Assembly: GCA_029974595.1 (NCBI GenBank)
Contig: JARKRC010000056.1
Coordinates: forward strand, 124,001 to 188,000
Direction: 5' to 3'
DNA: 64,000 nt
Source of the DNA: Ereboglobus sp.
GTDB taxonomy: Bacteria > Verrucomicrobiota > Verrucomicrobiia > Opitutales > Opitutaceae
Positions 1-8,224 of the stretch are shown piece by piece. Position 1 is the first letter of the stretch, and every line of letters begins with the position of its first letter. The notes under the pieces are model-generated. The model saw nothing but the letters and a program-made list of their open reading frames with translations. It did no database searches and was not told the origin of the DNA. The translations under genes were made by a program, and so were the position numbers.

Positions 1-1650
1 CGTTGCCGGTCTGGTTGAAGATGGTCGCGCCGTTGTTGGCGATCTTGGCGTCGCCAAAGTGGGCGACGCTGCCGATGAGCGTGCCCTGCCGGACGTCGAT
101 GCCATTGGTGAAGCTGTTGGGGGTGCTGTTGGCGAGAGTGACGGTGCCGGTGGTGTTGATGGTGAAAATGCCTGCGGGCGCGACGCCGCCGAAACTCGTC
201 CCCAGGACACCGGTGCTGTTCGCATCCACCGTGAGGGCGCCGCCTGTGAAGGTGTAGCTGCCGTTGCCGCTGATGGACATCTCGGAGACAACCGCGCCGG
301 TGGACATGATGTTGATGGCGTTGCTGCCGGTGGCGTCAAAGATGACCTTGTCGCCGGAAACGAATTTGGTGTCGAGGCCCGACCAGTTGCCGGTGGTGGA
401 ATCCCAGTTGCCGTCGGTCGCGCCAGTCCATGTGAGAACCTGGTTGGTTTTGTTGGAGATGACCTGAAGTTCGGTTTTGTCGGTGCTGAGGGCGTAGGTG
501 GCGCTGGAGCGGATGCTGTTGAGCGGGGAGCCGCCGTTTTGCGTGATGCTGAGGCCGGTGAGGATGCTGTCGGAGAAGATGTCACTGGTGAGCTTGAGGA
601 GGGTGAAAGTACCAGTCTGGATGTTGACGAGGTCGATGGTATTGGTGGCGCTGCCGAAACTGGCGCTGGTGGCAATGATGGTGTCGGCGCCCGAGGCATA
701 CATATCGTGGCTGAGCGTGGCCGCGCCGCCGAAGCTCAGCGCGCCGTTGATGGTGAGTGTGGAAGGGGTGGTGACCGTGGCATCGTTGTGCGTGAGGCCG
801 GCCTGCAGGTTGCCGGCGCCGGCGAAGGTGACATTGCCGGTGATGGTGCCCGAGCCGCCAAAGGCTCCGCCGGCGGCGATGCTGACATTACCAGTGTAGC
901 TGGTGGTGAAGAGGCTGCCTTGGTTGACGTTGATGGCTCCGGAAAGGCCGGAGAGGTTGCCGGAGAGGACGAGGTCGCCAGCGCCGGTCTTGCTGACGCC
1001 GGAGTCGCCGGTGATGGCGCCGGTGAATTCCATCCTGCCGCCTGCGTTGGTATCAATGGCCACTTGGGCGCCAGACTGGACGGTGATGGCATGGGCGAGT
1101 TTCAAGGAGACGGCTGTGCCGCCGAGGGTGCCGGAGGTGATGGCGATGGTCTGACCGGCGCCCGTGCCGATTGCAGAGGCGCTGCCGATGACGAGCATGC
1201 CGCCGTTGAGCGTGGTGTTGCCGCTGACGGAGTTGCTGCCGGAGAGGGTCAGGGTGCCGACGCCGGTTTTGCTGATGGAGGCGGCGGTGAGGTTGCCGGA
1301 GAAGGTGGAGGCGGCGGTGTTGTTGAGCGTGGCCGCTCCCGTGCCGAGAGTGACGGCACCGGCGCCGGAGAGGTTGTTGAGGGTCTGCGCGAAGCCGTTG
1401 GCAGAAATAGCTCCGATGTCGGCAATGTTCACGCCAGAGCTGTTAGCGAGTTGGCCGGCTGCTGTGAGGACCAGCGAGCCAGCATTGACGGTAGTGGAGC
1501 CGGTGTAGCCGAGGGTGTTGTTGAGCGTGAGGCTGCCCGCGCCGAGCTTGGTGAGTCCGCTGGTGCCGGTAAAGGTGACTGTGCTCGCGATGCCGATGTC
1601 AAAGCCGTTGCTGTCGATAAAGGCACCGTCACCCTTGGTTGTAATGGCTA
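1..1650. repeat. Diverged tandem copy of an autotransporter passenger segment (copy 1)
   Basis: This stretch is visibly similar at base and protein level to about 4655-6320 in the neighbouring paralogue, in the same orientation with an offset of 4654-4672 bases. Matching landmarks include identical runs around 141 and 4795, and around 1518 and 6190. The flanking signal-peptide-proximal parts are unlike each other. This points to duplication of the passenger core or recombination between paralogues. Confidence 0.8.
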
Positions 1651-2542
1651 TATTGCCACGGATAAAAGTGCCGCTGCCCGCGAGCGCCTGCAAGACACCG
1701 CCGTCAAATGTGAGCTTGGCGTTGCCAGCCACGGCTGTGCTGCCTTGGATGCCCAGCTTGGCCGCGAGGGTTGCGCGATTGGCGGCGTTGGTGCTGCTCA
1801 ATGTGAGTTCGCTTTTGGCGGTGGCGGTGGCACGTGCAAGCTCAACACCACCATTTGCAACAGTAACACGCGCGGAGTCTTGAATCGTCACATATCCGCC
1901 GCCACTGCCGTTGAAACCTGTAATAAGGGCCGTCGCTAGCGTGCTGCTGATATTCCAGCGGGCATTTTCCTTGATGGTTACGTATCCCGCGCTCGCGCCT
2001 GCCTCGGCCAAAATAGCCTGGCCGTTGGTGTGCAGATGCTCCATGACTGCGCTCCCGCTCACGGCCACGTACCCCGTGCCGTTGTATCCGAAGTCCACGT
2101 TCGCGGCGGCAAATGAAATATAGGCGTTGCCCGTGACGTTTACATAACCTGCGCTGCCTGCGGCACCGCCGATGCGGATAGTTCCCACGCCGATGGCAAG
2201 GGTGCCAGTACTATTAAGCGTGAGTGTGCTGGACCATCCGGAGGCGACTGCTCCGTTCATGACCAAGCCGGCGATTGACCAATTGCCGGAGCTGATCACA
2301 GGGTGGGGCTTTGCGTAAATGGCGGCGGTAGTGGGGTTGAGTGTAACGGCATCTGAGGAGCCCGGGACGGCATTGTTGTTCCAATTTCCGGCAGTGGCCC
2401 AGTCGTCCGTATCGGCGGCGCCAGTCCAAGTTTGTGCGTGGGCGGTTGAGAAGATAAACCCGCCGGCAAGCGCAAGCGCGGCAGCCTTGAGCGCGCCCGT
2501 TATCATGCGAGTGGTTGTTGATGTCGTGTTGTTTGTTTTCAT
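1..2542 (-). CDS. Autotransporter-associated beta-strand repeat protein (C-terminus beyond window)
   Basis: About 847 codons are visible. The reading frame is open from an ATG at 2542 to the window edge, so the C-terminus is missing. The N-terminus carries a Sec signal peptide (basic start, hydrophobic core, cleavage after AHA near residue 36). The mature part opens with a TWTGAADTDDW segment and continues as Gly/Ser/Thr/Asn-rich beta-solenoid repeats of the kind TGVGTLTLSGSNSVSGN, which match the autotransporter-associated beta-strand repeat. Such proteins are normally large surface adhesins or passenger domains. The gene starts only 22 bp after the stop of the upstream paralogue, so the two are probably cotranscribed. 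The part encoded by 1-1650 is closely similar to the middle of that paralogue. Whether a beta-barrel follows cannot be seen. No strong ribosome-binding site is visible. Confidence 0.9.
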   Translation of the reverse strand, partial: MKTNNTTSTTTRMITGALKAAALALAGGFIFSTAHAQTWTGAADTDDWATAGNWNNNAVPGSSDAVTLNPTTAAIYAKPHPVISSGNWSIAGLVMNGAVASGWSSTLTLNSTGTLAIGVGTIRIGGAAGSAGYVNVTGNAYISFAAANVDFGYNGTGYVAVSGSAVMEHLHTNGQAILAEAGASAGYVTIKENARWNISSTLATALITGFNGSGGGYVTIQDSARVTVANGGVELARATATAKSELTLSSTNAANRATLAAKLGIQGSTAVAGNAKLTFDGGVLQALAGSGTFIRGNIAITTKGDGAFIDSNGFDIGIASTVTFTGTSGLTKLGAGSLTLNNTLGYTGSTTVNAGSLVLTAAGQLANSSGVNIADIGAISANGFAQTLNNLSGAGAVTLGTGAATLNNTAASTFSGNLTAASISKTGVGTLTLSGSNSVSGNTTLNGGMLVIGSASAIGTGAGQTIAITSGTLGGTAVSLKLAHAITVQSGAQVAIDTNAGGRMEFTGAITGDSGVSKTGAGDLVLSGNLSGLSGAINVNQGSLFTTSYTGNVSIAAGGAFGGSGTITGNVTFAGAGNLQAGLTHNDATVTTPSTLTINGALSFGGAATLSHDMYASGADTIIATSASFGSATNTIDLVNIQTGTFTLLKLTSDIFSDSILTGLSITQNGGSPLNSIRSSATYALSTDKTELQVISNKTNQVLTWTGATDGNWDSTTGNWSGLDTKFVSGDKVIFDATGSNAINIMSTGAVVSEMSISGNGSYTFTGGALTVDANSTGVLGTSFGGVAPAGIFTINTTGTVTLANSTPNSFTNGIDVRQGTLIGSVAHFGDAKIANNGATIFNQTGN

Positions 2543-2564
2543 AAAATTAAGTGCTCTTTTGGGG

Positions 2565-5500
2565 TTACCAGCGGTAGTTGATGCCGAGGTTGAGGCCGTA
2601 GCCGGTGATAGGGCCGCCGGTTTGCATGGAGCCGTCGGCGTAAACGTCGATGCGCTTGCTGAGGCGCACGGGCACGCCGAGGGTGAAGAGGTAGCTGTCG
2701 CCGCCGAAATCCTCGCTGACACTTGTGTTGTTCACGGTGACCGCCGCGATGCTGCCCCTGAACTCGTAGAGGAAGTGCGCGCTGACATAAGGGGCGAGGG
2801 AGATTCTGTCATTGACGATGATGACCTTGCGCAGGCCGGCGCCAACGCGGCCCTCGAGGGAGGAGGGCCTGTTGATGCTCATGTTCTCCGGGCCGAAGGC
2901 ATAATCGCGGCCGCTGGCATCGTTCATGTTGTTGATCTTGCGATTTTGATAGATCAATTGCGCTTGCGGGGTGAGCGCCCAGTTTCTGCCAAGATCGTTG
3001 ATCTTGGCGACGCGGAGCATGGCGCCCCATGTGTAGCCGTCGGCAGACATGTGCCTGCGCCCGACGGTGACTTTGTGGCTGTCCCATGAATACCGGAGGG
3101 CGGCGTCGATCTGCCAGTTTTTGACGGTGTGGGCGGAGATGTAACCGCCAATGCCGGTGGCGATGAGGTCGGCGCTTGTTTTGTTCGGGAGGTTGGCACT
3201 GGCATCGGTGCGGTCAATGAAGCCGCCGTAGGTGGTGAAGGCGTTGCCGACCTTGTCGCCGCGTTTGTCTATGCCGGCCTGGAAGCCCCAGGCGGTGCCG
3301 TCGGAATTGGGGAAGAGGTCGCCGTCGAGTTTGTCGGCGCGGTAGTAGGTTTGCCCCCAGACTTGGAAGCCGGTGGTTTCGCTGCCCGGGAGGGCGTTGG
3401 CGGCGTGCAGGTAGTCGAGGCGCTGGGAAAGGGATCCAAAGGCAGCGCGCCCGACGATGTTGCCCATGACATTGGCGGCGAGGGCGGCGGGCAGCTCGGC
3501 GGCGGTGGTGGCGATGAGTTCAATGGTGCCGCCGTCATATTCGAGGACGTAGTCGATGCCGTGCAGGATGGCGCGGTTGAAGCCCTGGCCGTCATCGAGG
3601 ACAAAGGAGCCGGGTGCAAACTCGCCGGTGTCGGCGATGACCAGCGGCTCCATGTCATGAATGATGAGGGTCTTGTTGGAGCGATGGTCGGTGAGGATGG
3701 CGCGGATTGTGGTGGTGCCGGAGATATTGGCGGCATTGGCAAAGGAAAGCTGGCCGGAAAGGGTCTTGGTATTGTCGGCGGTGACGATGCTGAGGTGGAC
3801 ATCGGAGCCGGGCGCGGCGGTGTAGGCGCCGTTGATGCGGAGCCTGCCGCCGGTAACGCCGTTTTCGCCGAGCCACAAGGCGCCGTGGTTGGTGAGCGTG
3901 CCGACTGCTAGGCTGTAGCCGTTGAGGGCGAGATTCGCGCCAGCCCCGATGGTGTGGGCGGAGTTGGGGGAGAAGGCGTTGTCGGAACCCGCCGCGAGGG
4001 TGCCTTGGAGGACATTTGTCGGCCCGGAATAGCTGGAAGAGGTGGATGTGCTGAGGACAACCGTGCCTTGGCCGACCTTTGTGATGCCGCCAGCGCCCGC
4101 AATCGGGCCGTCAATTGTGAAGTCCGGGGCGGGCGCGCTGTAGTAGTGTTCCTGCAAGGTGATGTTTCCACCGAGGCTGATGCCTGTGGATGCCAGCGTG
4201 CCGGAGCCGTTGATTGAGGCGTCCGTGCCAAGCGCGAGGTTGCCCATTTGGAGGATTGCGGCGTTGTCGGTGGCGCCGGATGCGTCAACGGTGATGGCGC
4301 TGCCCGGGGCCATCGTGACGTCACCCCTGATGCGCCCGACGCCGACAATGTTCGCGCTGGCGCCGATGCTGACGTTACCCGCGACTTCCGAGGTGTCGTG
4401 AACCATGAAAAGGGTGCCGTTGTTTATCGTGATTGATCCGGTGGCGATGGCTCCATCGCCAATGTAGAGGGCGATGCCGGCGCCTGTGCCCGCGATGTGG
4501 CTGGAGCCGTAGGTGACGCCGTCTGCGATGACCAATGCGCCCTCCTCGATTTCGGTTTTGCCGGTGAAGCCGGTGAAGTCGCCGTCCACGGCCAGCGTGC
4601 CGGCGCCTGTTTTGCCAAAAATACCGCTGCCAGTCATCGCGCCGGCAAAGGTGTCATCGGTGGCCTGGTCAATGATGGTCCTGCCGTTGTTTGTGATGCT
4701 GGCGTCGCCAAGGGTCATCACATTGCCAATGAGCGTGCCCTGCTGGACGGCGATGCCGCCGACGAAGGTGTTGGTCTCGTTGTTGGCGAGGGTGACGGTG
4801 CCGGTGGTGTTGATGGTGAAGATGCCTGTCGGCGGGGAGGCGCCAAAGCTGGAGCCGGTGGTGCCGAGGCTGTCCTTGTCCACCACGAGGCGTCCGCCAG
4901 TGAAGGTGTAGCTGCCATTGCCGGTGATGGACATTTCGGAGGCGATGACACCCACGGGCATGATGTCGATAGCCTGGCTGCCCGAGGCGCCGAAGATGAC
5001 TTTGTCGCCGCTGACAAATTTGGTGTCGCCGCCGCCCCAGTTGATGGTGGAGGAGTCCCACTTGCTGTCGGTCGTGCCGGTCCAGCTGACGACGTGGTTG
5101 ATTTTTTCGGAGATGAGCAGGAGTTCGTTTTTGGCGCTGTTGAGGCCATAGGCGACAGTGGAGCGTCCGCTGAGCGTGGCGCCGCCGTCCTGCGTGGTGA
5201 TGATGGCGCCGGGGGCAACAAGGCTGTCCGAGAAAGTGCCGCTGGTGAGCTTGATGAGGGTAAAGGTGCCGCTGAGGATGTTGACGAGGTCGATGGTGTT
5301 GGTGGCGCTGCCGAAGGTGGCGCTGCCGGCTACAATGGTGTCGTGGCCCGAGGCATACATGTCATGTCTGAGCGTGGCCGCGCCGCCGAAGCTGAGCGCG
5401 CCGGTGATGGTGAGCGTGGAGGAATTGGTGACGGTGGCGTCATTGTGCGTGAGGCCGACCTGAAGCGCGCCGCTGCCGGCGAAGGTGAGATTGCCGGTGA

Positions 5501-7214
5501 TGAGGCCCGAGGCGCCGAAGGCGCCGAAGGCGGAAACAGTGACATTGCCGGCGCAGTTGTAGTCGCCGATGAAAAGGCCACCGCCGCCGACATTGATGCC
5601 TCCGCTGAGGCCGGAGAGATCGCCCGAGAGGGTGAGATTGCCCGCGCCAGTCTTGTTGATGCCGGAATTGCCGGTGATCGCGCCGGAAAGCGCGACATTG
5701 CCCGCGCCGGTGTCAAAGGCGAGTTGCAGGCCGCTTTGCAGGGTGATGGTGTGGGCGAGCGCGAGGGAGGCGGCTGTGCTGGCCAGGGAGCCGGAGGTGA
5801 TGGTGAGGTTTTTGCCCTCGCCCGTGCCGATTGCGTTGGCATGGCCGAGGGTGAGGAGGGCGCCACTGAAGGTGGTGTTGCCGCTGACGGTGTTGTTGCC
5901 GGAAAGGGTGAAACTGCCGGGGGTGGTTATGATGAGGTCCGAGGCCGTGAGCTGGCCGGAGAAGACGGCGGCGGTGGTGGTGTTGATTGTGGCCGCGCCC
6001 GTGCCGAGATTGACCACGCCCGCACCGGAGAACTGGTTGAGTGTCTGGTTGAGATTGATCGCGGTGAGCGTGGAGGAGGCGGCGACGGTGATGGCGGAGC
6101 TGGCGGCGAGTTGGTTCTGGGCGGTGAGGATGAGCGCGCCGGCATTGATGACCGTGGAACCGGTGTAGGTGGTGCTGCCGGCGGTGGCGTTGTTGAGTGT
6201 GAGCGCACCTGCGCCGAGCTTGGTGATGCCGCCTGCGCCGCTGATGGAGACAGTGCCGGTGATGGCGATATCCCTGCCATTGCTGTCGATGAAGGCACCC
6301 TCGCCGATTGTGTTGATATTCAAGATTCCAGTGATGAAATCAGCATTTGCGCTGCCTGAGGCCCGCAGGATGCCGCCGTCGAACAACAGATAACCTTTGG
6401 AAGTACTGCCGAAAACAGCGCGTGTGAGCGCAGTGCCGCGACCATTCGTGTCATTGCCCCTCAAGGTAAGCGTGCCTGTGGCAGTGGCGGTATTGCCGAA
6501 TCTTATTGTTCCGCTGGCCACCGATAGCAATCCATGATCCTTGACCTCCACGGTGCTGGTGCGCGCGCCACTATGGGTTCCGGCGTAAGTGATATAGAAT
6601 ACGTTGCTATGGGTCATCTCGAAGATGCCGTGATCATCAATAATCACCTGCGATGTCGTATCAGGCCTTTCTCCCGCGACATATAAACCGGCATTCATTG
6701 TCAGTCTTGCCGAGCCTGTGATGTTTATGATGCCTGTTGTATTCGGCCTGATTCCTGCCCCTAAGTTGGAGGTATTATGTATCAATGTGGCGGTGTCTTT
6801 TAATATCAAGACCCCCTGACCGTAGTTTCCTACCAACATGGTGTTGTTTGTGGTAAGTGAGCCGTTGCCTTCTATCGTAAGGGTGCCGGAGGACGTCACT
6901 GCCTCGTGGCCAATGGTGAGGGCTGCGGTTGTGGCTGAAACGCCCGCGCCTATGACAACGTTTGCCTCCTGAAGCCCTCCGTTGGTGGCTCTTCCGATGA
7001 AAGTGGGATCGACGTTGGTGGGCACGCTGCCGGGGGACCCGTTGTCGACAATCCAATTGGACGGGTCATTCCAACTTATGCCGTCGCCAGCGCCTGTCCA
7101 AATGAGGTTCGCCGAATGGGCAATGGGCGGGCACAGCATGATGGCGATCGCCGCCAGTATGATGTTTCGGGGAGCCTGCCACGGGGTGATCAATTGGTTA
7201 ATTCGTTTTTTCAT
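2565..7214 (-). CDS. Autotransporter protein with beta-solenoid passenger and C-terminal beta-barrel
   Basis: 1549 residues. There is a signal peptide (residues 1 to about 35, ending AHSA). A very long passenger follows, made of autotransporter-associated beta-strand repeats (for example TKLGAGALTLNNATAGS and KTGAGNLTLSGDLSGLSG). The last 280-290 residues look like an autotransporter outer-membrane barrel, starting near GFQVWGQTYYRADKLDGD, with alternating amphipathic strands and the terminal aromatic signature GLNLGINYRW. By family knowledge this is a type V secreted surface protein whose passenger is exported through its own barrel. Substrate or partner is unknown; adhesion or glycan contact is a guess from its place behind a glycan-degradation gene set. 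It lies 98 bp after the FAH-family gene and 22 bp before the next autotransporter gene. The passenger contains the segment duplicated in the downstream gene. Confidence 0.93.
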   Translation of the reverse strand: MKKRINQLITPWQAPRNIILAAIAIMLCPPIAHSANLIWTGAGDGISWNDPSNWIVDNGSPGSVPTNVDPTFIGRATNGGLQEANVVIGAGVSATTAALTIGHEAVTSSGTLTIEGNGSLTTNNTMLVGNYGQGVLILKDTATLIHNTSNLGAGIRPNTTGIINITGSARLTMNAGLYVAGERPDTTSQVIIDDHGIFEMTHSNVFYITYAGTHSGARTSTVEVKDHGLLSVASGTIRFGNTATATGTLTLRGNDTNGRGTALTRAVFGSTSKGYLLFDGGILRASGSANADFITGILNINTIGEGAFIDSNGRDIAITGTVSISGAGGITKLGAGALTLNNATAGSTTYTGSTVINAGALILTAQNQLAASSAITVAASSTLTAINLNQTLNQFSGAGVVNLGTGAATINTTTAAVFSGQLTASDLIITTPGSFTLSGNNTVSGNTTFSGALLTLGHANAIGTGEGKNLTITSGSLASTAASLALAHTITLQSGLQLAFDTGAGNVALSGAITGNSGINKTGAGNLTLSGDLSGLSGGINVGGGGLFIGDYNCAGNVTVSAFGAFGASGLITGNLTFAGSGALQVGLTHNDATVTNSSTLTITGALSFGGAATLRHDMYASGHDTIVAGSATFGSATNTIDLVNILSGTFTLIKLTSGTFSDSLVAPGAIITTQDGGATLSGRSTVAYGLNSAKNELLLISEKINHVVSWTGTTDSKWDSSTINWGGGDTKFVSGDKVIFGASGSQAIDIMPVGVIASEMSITGNGSYTFTGGRLVVDKDSLGTTGSSFGASPPTGIFTINTTGTVTLANNETNTFVGGIAVQQGTLIGNVMTLGDASITNNGRTIIDQATDDTFAGAMTGSGIFGKTGAGTLAVDGDFTGFTGKTEIEEGALVIADGVTYGSSHIAGTGAGIALYIGDGAIATGSITINNGTLFMVHDTSEVAGNVSIGASANIVGVGRIRGDVTMAPGSAITVDASGATDNAAILQMGNLALGTDASINGSGTLASTGISLGGNITLQEHYYSAPAPDFTIDGPIAGAGGITKVGQGTVVLSTSTSSSYSGPTNVLQGTLAAGSDNAFSPNSAHTIGAGANLALNGYSLAVGTLTNHGALWLGENGVTGGRLRINGAYTAAPGSDVHLSIVTADNTKTLSGQLSFANAANISGTTTIRAILTDHRSNKTLIIHDMEPLVIADTGEFAPGSFVLDDGQGFNRAILHGIDYVLEYDGGTIELIATTAAELPAALAANVMGNIVGRAAFGSLSQRLDYLHAANALPGSETTGFQVWGQTYYRADKLDGDLFPNSDGTAWGFQAGIDKRGDKVGNAFTTYGGFIDRTDASANLPNKTSADLIATGIGGYISAHTVKNWQIDAALRYSWDSHKVTVGRRHMSADGYTWGAMLRVAKINDLGRNWALTPQAQLIYQNRKINNMNDASGRDYAFGPENMSINRPSSLEGRVGAGLRKVIIVNDRISLAPYVSAHFLYEFRGSIAAVTVNNTSVSEDFGGDSYLFTLGVPVRLSKRIDVYADGSMQTGGPITGYGLNLGINYRW
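4655..6320. repeat. Diverged tandem copy of an autotransporter passenger segment (copy 2)
   Basis: Partner of the copy at the window start. It covers the middle third of the complete autotransporter gene. The offset drifts by only about 18 bases over 1.5 kb, so few insertions or deletions have accumulated since duplication. Edges are approximate because they were judged by eye. Confidence 0.8.
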
Positions 7215-7312
7215 AATAAAGGACAGGTGGTTTTGTGATTGCGATTACGCGGGATTGGGTTCGTGGCGTATTGTCGATTGGTGAAAAAAGCGGCGGTTGC
7301 GGTTTTGGAATA

Positions 7313-8116
7313 CTATTCCTCAAGGGCGACGGGGTTGGTGAGCTGGCCGATGTTTTCTATATCAACGGTGACGATGTCGCCGGGTTTGAGCCAGCGGGGG
7401 GGCTTGGCGGCCATGCCGACGCCGTGGGGGGTGCCGGTGATGATGACCGTGCCGGCGAGGAGCGTCGTGCTGGCGCTGAGGAATTCGATCAGCGCGGGCA
7501 CGTCGAAGATCATGTCGTTGGTGTTCCAGTCCTGCACGGGCTCGCCGTTGAGGAGGCTGCGGATGCGCAGGGCGTTGGGGTTTGGGATTTCGTCGGTCGT
7601 GGTGATGCAGGGGCCGAGGGGGCAGAAGGTGTCGTAGTTTTTACCGCGGGTCCACTGGCTGCCGCCGCGCTTGATCTGCCAGTCGCGCGCACTGACGTCG
7701 TTCGCGCAGGTGTAACCGAGCACATATTTGAGAGCGTCGGCTTTGGAGACGTTTTTGCAGGTTTTGCCGATGACGACACCGAGTTCGCATTCATAGTCCA
7801 CTTCGTCGCTCTTTTGCGTGACGGGAATGCAGATCGGATCGCCGGGATTCTGGATGGTATTAGGGCCTTTTATGAAGAGGATAGGATACTCGGGAATTTT
7901 TGCACCGGTTTCGTTGGCGTGGTGGCGGTAGTTCAGGCCGATCCCGAGGACGGTCGTCGGGACGATGGGCGCGAGGAGCTTGGCGGGTTTTATAATAACG
8001 CCCGTGGGAGTGAGGCCGGCGAGGAGTTCCCCGGAGAGTTGCTCGACGGCGCCGTCGGCGAGCTGGCGGCCGTAGTGGGTCGTGTTGGCGGCGTCTTGGT
8101 AGCGGACGATTTTCAT
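7313..8116 (-). CDS. Fumarylacetoacetate hydrolase (FAH) family protein
   Basis: 267 residues, the usual length for single-domain FAH-family hydrolases or isomerases. The family core is clear: GIGLNYRHHANE near residues 58-69, then VDYECELGVVIGK around 106-118. The acidic residues E109 and E111 fit the divalent-metal E-x-E ligands, with a third ligand probably at D140 in ANDVSARD. The end motif is GTPHGVGMA. Members cleave or isomerise 2,4-dioxo acids such as acylpyruvates, 2,4-diketo-3-deoxy sugar acids or homoprotocatechuate intermediates; the substrate cannot be read from sequence. Its place downstream of the glycosidase and lyase genes makes a 2,4-diketo-3-deoxy sugar acid attractive (inference). 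It lies in the same minus-strand run but is separated from the GH36-like gene by a palindromic repeat. Confidence 0.9.
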   Translation of the reverse strand: MKIVRYQDAANTTHYGRQLADGAVEQLSGELLAGLTPTGVIIKPAKLLAPIVPTTVLGIGLNYRHHANETGAKIPEYPILFIKGPNTIQNPGDPICIPVTQKSDEVDYECELGVVIGKTCKNVSKADALKYVLGYTCANDVSARDWQIKRGGSQWTRGKNYDTFCPLGPCITTTDEIPNPNALRIRSLLNGEPVQDWNTNDMIFDVPALIEFLSASTTLLAGTVIITGTPHGVGMAAKPPRWLKPGDIVTVDIENIGQLTNPVALEE

Positions 8117-8134
8117 GGTATATAAATTGGTTTT

Positions 8135-8221
8135 AACCGCAGATGGACACAGATGGACGCAGATATGAAATGCAGTATGTTGGTTTTAATAATCTGCGTT
8201 TATCTGTGTTCATCTGCAGTT
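8135..8221. repeat. Extragenic inverted repeat between GH36-like and FAH genes
   Basis: Two arms of about 30 bases, 8135-8164 and 8191-8221, are imperfect reverse complements; each has the internal pattern GCAGATG-ACACAGAT-ACGCAGAT. A 26-base loop separates them. It fills almost the whole intergenic space. It resembles short palindromic repeats that are scattered in many genomes. In the message it would form a large hairpin between the two genes and could end or attenuate transcription. Confidence 0.85.
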
Positions 8222-8224
8222 GTA

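Noticed and set aside
59-1939. 626-codon open frame on the plus strand opposite the first autotransporter gene
   Set aside because: Composition is Gly/Ala/Asp/Glu-rich low complexity, an antisense reading of GC-rich repeats. The minus-strand protein has a signal peptide and clear family repeats.
4497-6359. 620-codon open frame on the plus strand opposite the second autotransporter gene
   Set aside because: Same antisense artefact, no family features. It exists only because the passenger repeats avoid stop codons on the other strand.
8135-8221. CRISPR-like repeat
   Set aside because: There are only two arms in inverted, not direct, orientation and no regular spacers; it is a single palindromic unit.
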